This document shows, one piece after another, positions 61,201 to 64,000 of a DNA stretch of 64,000 nucleotides. Position 1 is the stretch's first letter, and each line of letters opens with the position of its first letter. The notes under the pieces are model-generated. The model was not told the DNA's origin, ran no database searches, and saw only the letters and a list, made by a program, of their open reading frames with translations. The position numbers were made by a program, and so were the translations under genes. The DNA is from Copromyces sp. CBS 386.78 (taxonomy: Eukaryota; Ascomycota; Sordariomycetes; Sordariales; Sordariaceae), in contig MU839094.1 in assembly GCA_030685235.1 (NCBI GenBank), forward strand, positions 310,001 to 374,000, read 5' to 3'.

Positions 61201-64000
61201 CCAGTTGAACGCCGTTTTGCCATACTTTTCAAAGTATTCCTTTTGGTACAAGGGTGTGGTAATGCAAGCCAGCACCACCATGGCCACGATGGCCGCATAA
61301 ATAAGAGTCGAGAAGATGTACCATGCATACGTATTTGGTTCGTCTCCCTCAGCCCGCTCAGTTCCCCGACCAGGACCGACCAGGCTTTGGCAGAGACGTC
61401 GTATGGGATTTTTGGGTGTGAAAATAAATAGCGATTTGTTGTAGTTGGGGTGGCGCATCAGGTACTCTCTCTGTGCCCTCGCGCGGCGCTTTGTGGCATT
61501 CATCGCCTGGGCGGCCATAGTCCGTGGATCGAGATTCTCACCTAGCCCATCCAGATTGACGTTCGAATAGAAAGGGTTGGGTTCACGGCTACTAAACAGT
61601 GACACGAATTTTCCCCAGGCAGCGGAGAGTATCCCGGGGGTGACGCCATCGTATTGCATGGTTTTACTACTACCCAGCTGGGGAGTTGGCTGACCATCAG
61701 GAGCGCTTTGCTGGAGAGGGTCCATGTCGTCGTCAAGAAAGTCGTGTACCACGGCCTCTTTCAAGAGCATCTCCATCATAGCAGGGCCATAGTCGAGCGG
61801 ATCCCTCTGTTTTTTTGACCGGCCAAAGTTCAAAACTTTTGATAATGCCAGGTTGCTCGATGCAGAATGACCCAGCTCCTTGCGCTGGAGGAATGCCTTG
61901 ACCTGTTCAAGACGCTTCACATCCTCTCCAACATCAAAGTTTTCTTGGATAACGGCAATGAACATATTGATGAGAATGAAGTAAGCGAGAATGAACCAGC
62001 CGACGAGGAAAATGGCGCCAATCCAAGCAGTGTGCAGGTGGTGGGTGCTGGCAGTGACGCTGTAAAGAATGTCGGTCCAGTTCTCACTCGACAGAACCTG
62101 ATACATTCCGAGGAAACAGTTGTAAATGGTGTTAAACGGAATTCTGATCTCGTCTCCATCATCATCCTGTCTCGGAAGCTCGCCACGGAACAATTGCGCC
62201 GCGAAGATGGCCATCAAGAAGGTGATGAGGAAGACGAACGACATCAGGTTACCGATACCAGTTACGTTTCCGAGCACAAGCCGAATTAACTTCCTTGTCA
62301 TGGGAATAACCATGACCACGCGGTAGACTCGCAGTATCTGGAATACGGTAAGCCAATTGTAGACTTGGCCAGAATTCCGGATAGGAGGGATGAGGATGAT
62401 CGACGTGGCCACAGCAAGCCCGAGGTCAACAAGGTTCCGTTTCCTACGGTGGAAGCCTCGGATGTCTGCAGCCAAGCGGATTATAATTTCAACGTCTAGC
62501 AGGAGGGTGACCACAGGCTCTGCTATATTGACGAAACGCTCTCGGCCTGACCTCATCCTGGCGCTGCGGAGAGACTGTGCCAAAAGTCCAAAAGCGACAA
62601 TCAAAATCCACAAAGGTTTTGTCCTGCTGTATATCTTTTGCAGCAATGTTGGTCTACGCATGGCATCATCAGCTCGGGATGAAGCCATGCCGGGAGGTTC
62701 ATCCGCAGTAAAAGCGCTAGCCTTGGACTCTTCTCGGATGACTTGAAACGACGACGTGATGACAGCAATTAGCAAATTGGTCATCCAGAGCATCATGATA
62801 ATAATGCCAGCACCATAGAAGAGGGCAGACGGGAGGAAATCCGAGCTGATGGTGTAATACATCAGGTCCGAGAAAGTGTTGGCGCTCATGATGACAAACA
62901 CAAGCTCAAGAGAATGGCCGATGTCGTCGAAATTGACCGTTCCGTTGAAGGGGTTTTGTTGTCGGATACATATAGACCCTCTCGGGCAAAGGAAGCCCTT
63001 GGCACGCGAAGTCCCGTTCTTCAAACCAGTTAAGGACTCCTTTTCGTCGCTATAAACCCAAGGCATGGTTTCGCCAGTCGCGTTGTCGATATGTCCTCCA
63101 CAGAAAGTAAAGTCCGGCGTATAAGCTGCGTGGAAGTCGGTGGGATGATCGGGATCTATCCAAAGACATTGACGACTCAGACTAGACTTAAAACTCTGAA
63201 CGCCAATGATGGCGAAGAGAAGCCAGAAGAAACCCATCAAGAAGGAGACTCGAACGAGCAACGGCGCGGCCTTCTTCAAACTTCGCAAGATGATCAAATT
63301 CCCCTTCGTAAGGGCAAGTAATCGAATGATGCGCAGGCAGCTTAGCATGCGGAAGACGTACATATGGTGCTTGCTCTCAAGACCTGTGACGCCTAAGACA
63401 AAGGATATCCAGAAGGAGATAACGGCTACGAAGTCTAACCTATTAAAGCCATGGCGGAGAAACGCACGGCGAGCCAGGTGGCGCCGCTGTTGGTCTTCCA
63501 GAGTTTGGATTTGACTGTGGGCCATGGTGAAGGATCGCGTAAACGGAGCAGGCTCAAAATGTTCTGGTCGGGGTTGGCGGACAGATCTTTGACGCTGAGG
63601 TCGGAATATGACGCGATACTGTTCGGCCAGCCTTTCGTGAAAGCGGCGTTTGCTTTTGGCTTCTTCATATTCGGGGGCGTTGATGATGAAGCCAGACACA
63701 ATGATTCTTGATACGAGTTCGATGGTAAAGATGACAAACAGAACAAATATGGCCCAGTCTATCCTGGTGCTACCCCAGCGCTCAGGCCGGCCGTTTCCAT
63801 CAGCCAATACATCTGGTGCGGCCTCAACGGCTAGTAGGACTACTTGAAGGACGATTAAGACGAGGATGAATGGCTCAGCCCATGGGTTAACCAACAGATC
63901 GCAGAGCCATAAGCGCAGTGGGTTATCAGGGGGAAATATCCCCAACGACTTGCCCTTGAGCGGATTGTTCCTAGGATCGCGTGACCGGGGCCTAAAGGTT
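58212..64000 (-). CDS. CCH1: voltage-gated calcium channel subunit CCH1, 5'-partial
   Basis: Pore subunit of the high-affinity calcium uptake channel of the fungal plasma membrane, working with Mid1. Two exons are visible: 64000-59120 and 59055-58212; the frame stays open to the window edge, so the N-terminus lies outside. Four ion-transport repeats can be read. Pore segments are SANTFSD (about 62870), SSENWTD (about 62080), SQEGWVD (about 60640) and CGEGWNA (about 59775). S4-like segments with spaced Arg include LSCLRIIRLLALTKGN, ILRVYRVVMVIPMTRK and FKALRALRLLN; the fourth is weak. After repeat IV, DPAGTGFISKEA (about 59490) matches an EF-hand loop. The last exon has LEEFLRRRARLQRVDEAVQ then a Gly/Ser/Asn-rich tail. 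The large second-to-last exon has no intron over 4.9 kb, usual for this gene. Confidence 0.96.

Noticed and set aside
1..64000. CRISPR array, 5S rRNA or tRNA genes
   Set aside because: No regularly spaced direct repeats, no 5S-like internal promoter sequence and no convincing tRNA cloverleaf were seen on either strand.

Overview
The window is nuclear DNA of a filamentous ascomycete (Pezizomycotina). Genes are split by short 45-100 base introns with fungal GT(A/G)NGT donors and CTAAC/CTGAC-like branch points. The products include a Zn2Cys6 regulator, a short secreted tyrosinase, Cch1, Caf120, Ric1 and Tex1. Gene structure and intergenic texture suit a Sordariomycete, but I cannot fix the genus from sequence alone.

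Layout, left to right: a tyrosinase gene (minus, 3' end outside the window) carries one in-frame TAG at a near-invariant Trp; a 2.5 kb gene-poor stretch holds a small inverted-repeat element; then UTP23 (minus), a PTC7-type mitochondrial PP2C phosphatase (minus), a mariner-like MITE and a CAF120/SKG3-type PH-domain gene (minus). Next comes a 7.4 kb block with no supportable gene, followed by a RAD53/CHK2-type FHA kinase (plus), a second MITE-like element with 32-base perfect inverted repeats, and a seven-exon Zn2Cys6 regulator (minus). TEX1/THOC3 (minus) and RIC1 (plus) are head to head, followed by casein kinase 2 beta (plus). A PAP2 lipid phosphatase (minus) and mitochondrial ribosomal protein uL2m (minus) precede a mitotic cyclin B (plus), which is head to head with uL2m. 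The right end holds a repeat-built acidic protein, a disordered protein and a small Ser/Arg-rich protein (all minus), then the calcium channel CCH1 (minus, 5' end outside the window).

Most genes are unrelated housekeeping functions: ribosome biogenesis, mRNA export, cell cycle and checkpoint, Golgi Rab activation, lipid phosphate metabolism, mitochondrial translation and calcium entry. There is no sign of a biosynthetic cluster or a CRISPR array, and I found no convincing tRNA or rRNA gene. Exon joins were worked out by hand from reading frame, splice signals and family motifs; each intron-containing CDS with both ends inside the window sums to a multiple of three, except that the first exon of the CAF120 gene is unresolved.

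The most interesting signal is the tyrosinase stop codon. TAG replaces TGG in the PYW(D/E)W motif while the rest of the gene stays open and well spliced. This is either a recent pseudogene, a sequence error, or a candidate for stage-specific A-to-I mRNA editing (UAG to UGG), a process known from sexual development of Sordariomycetes.
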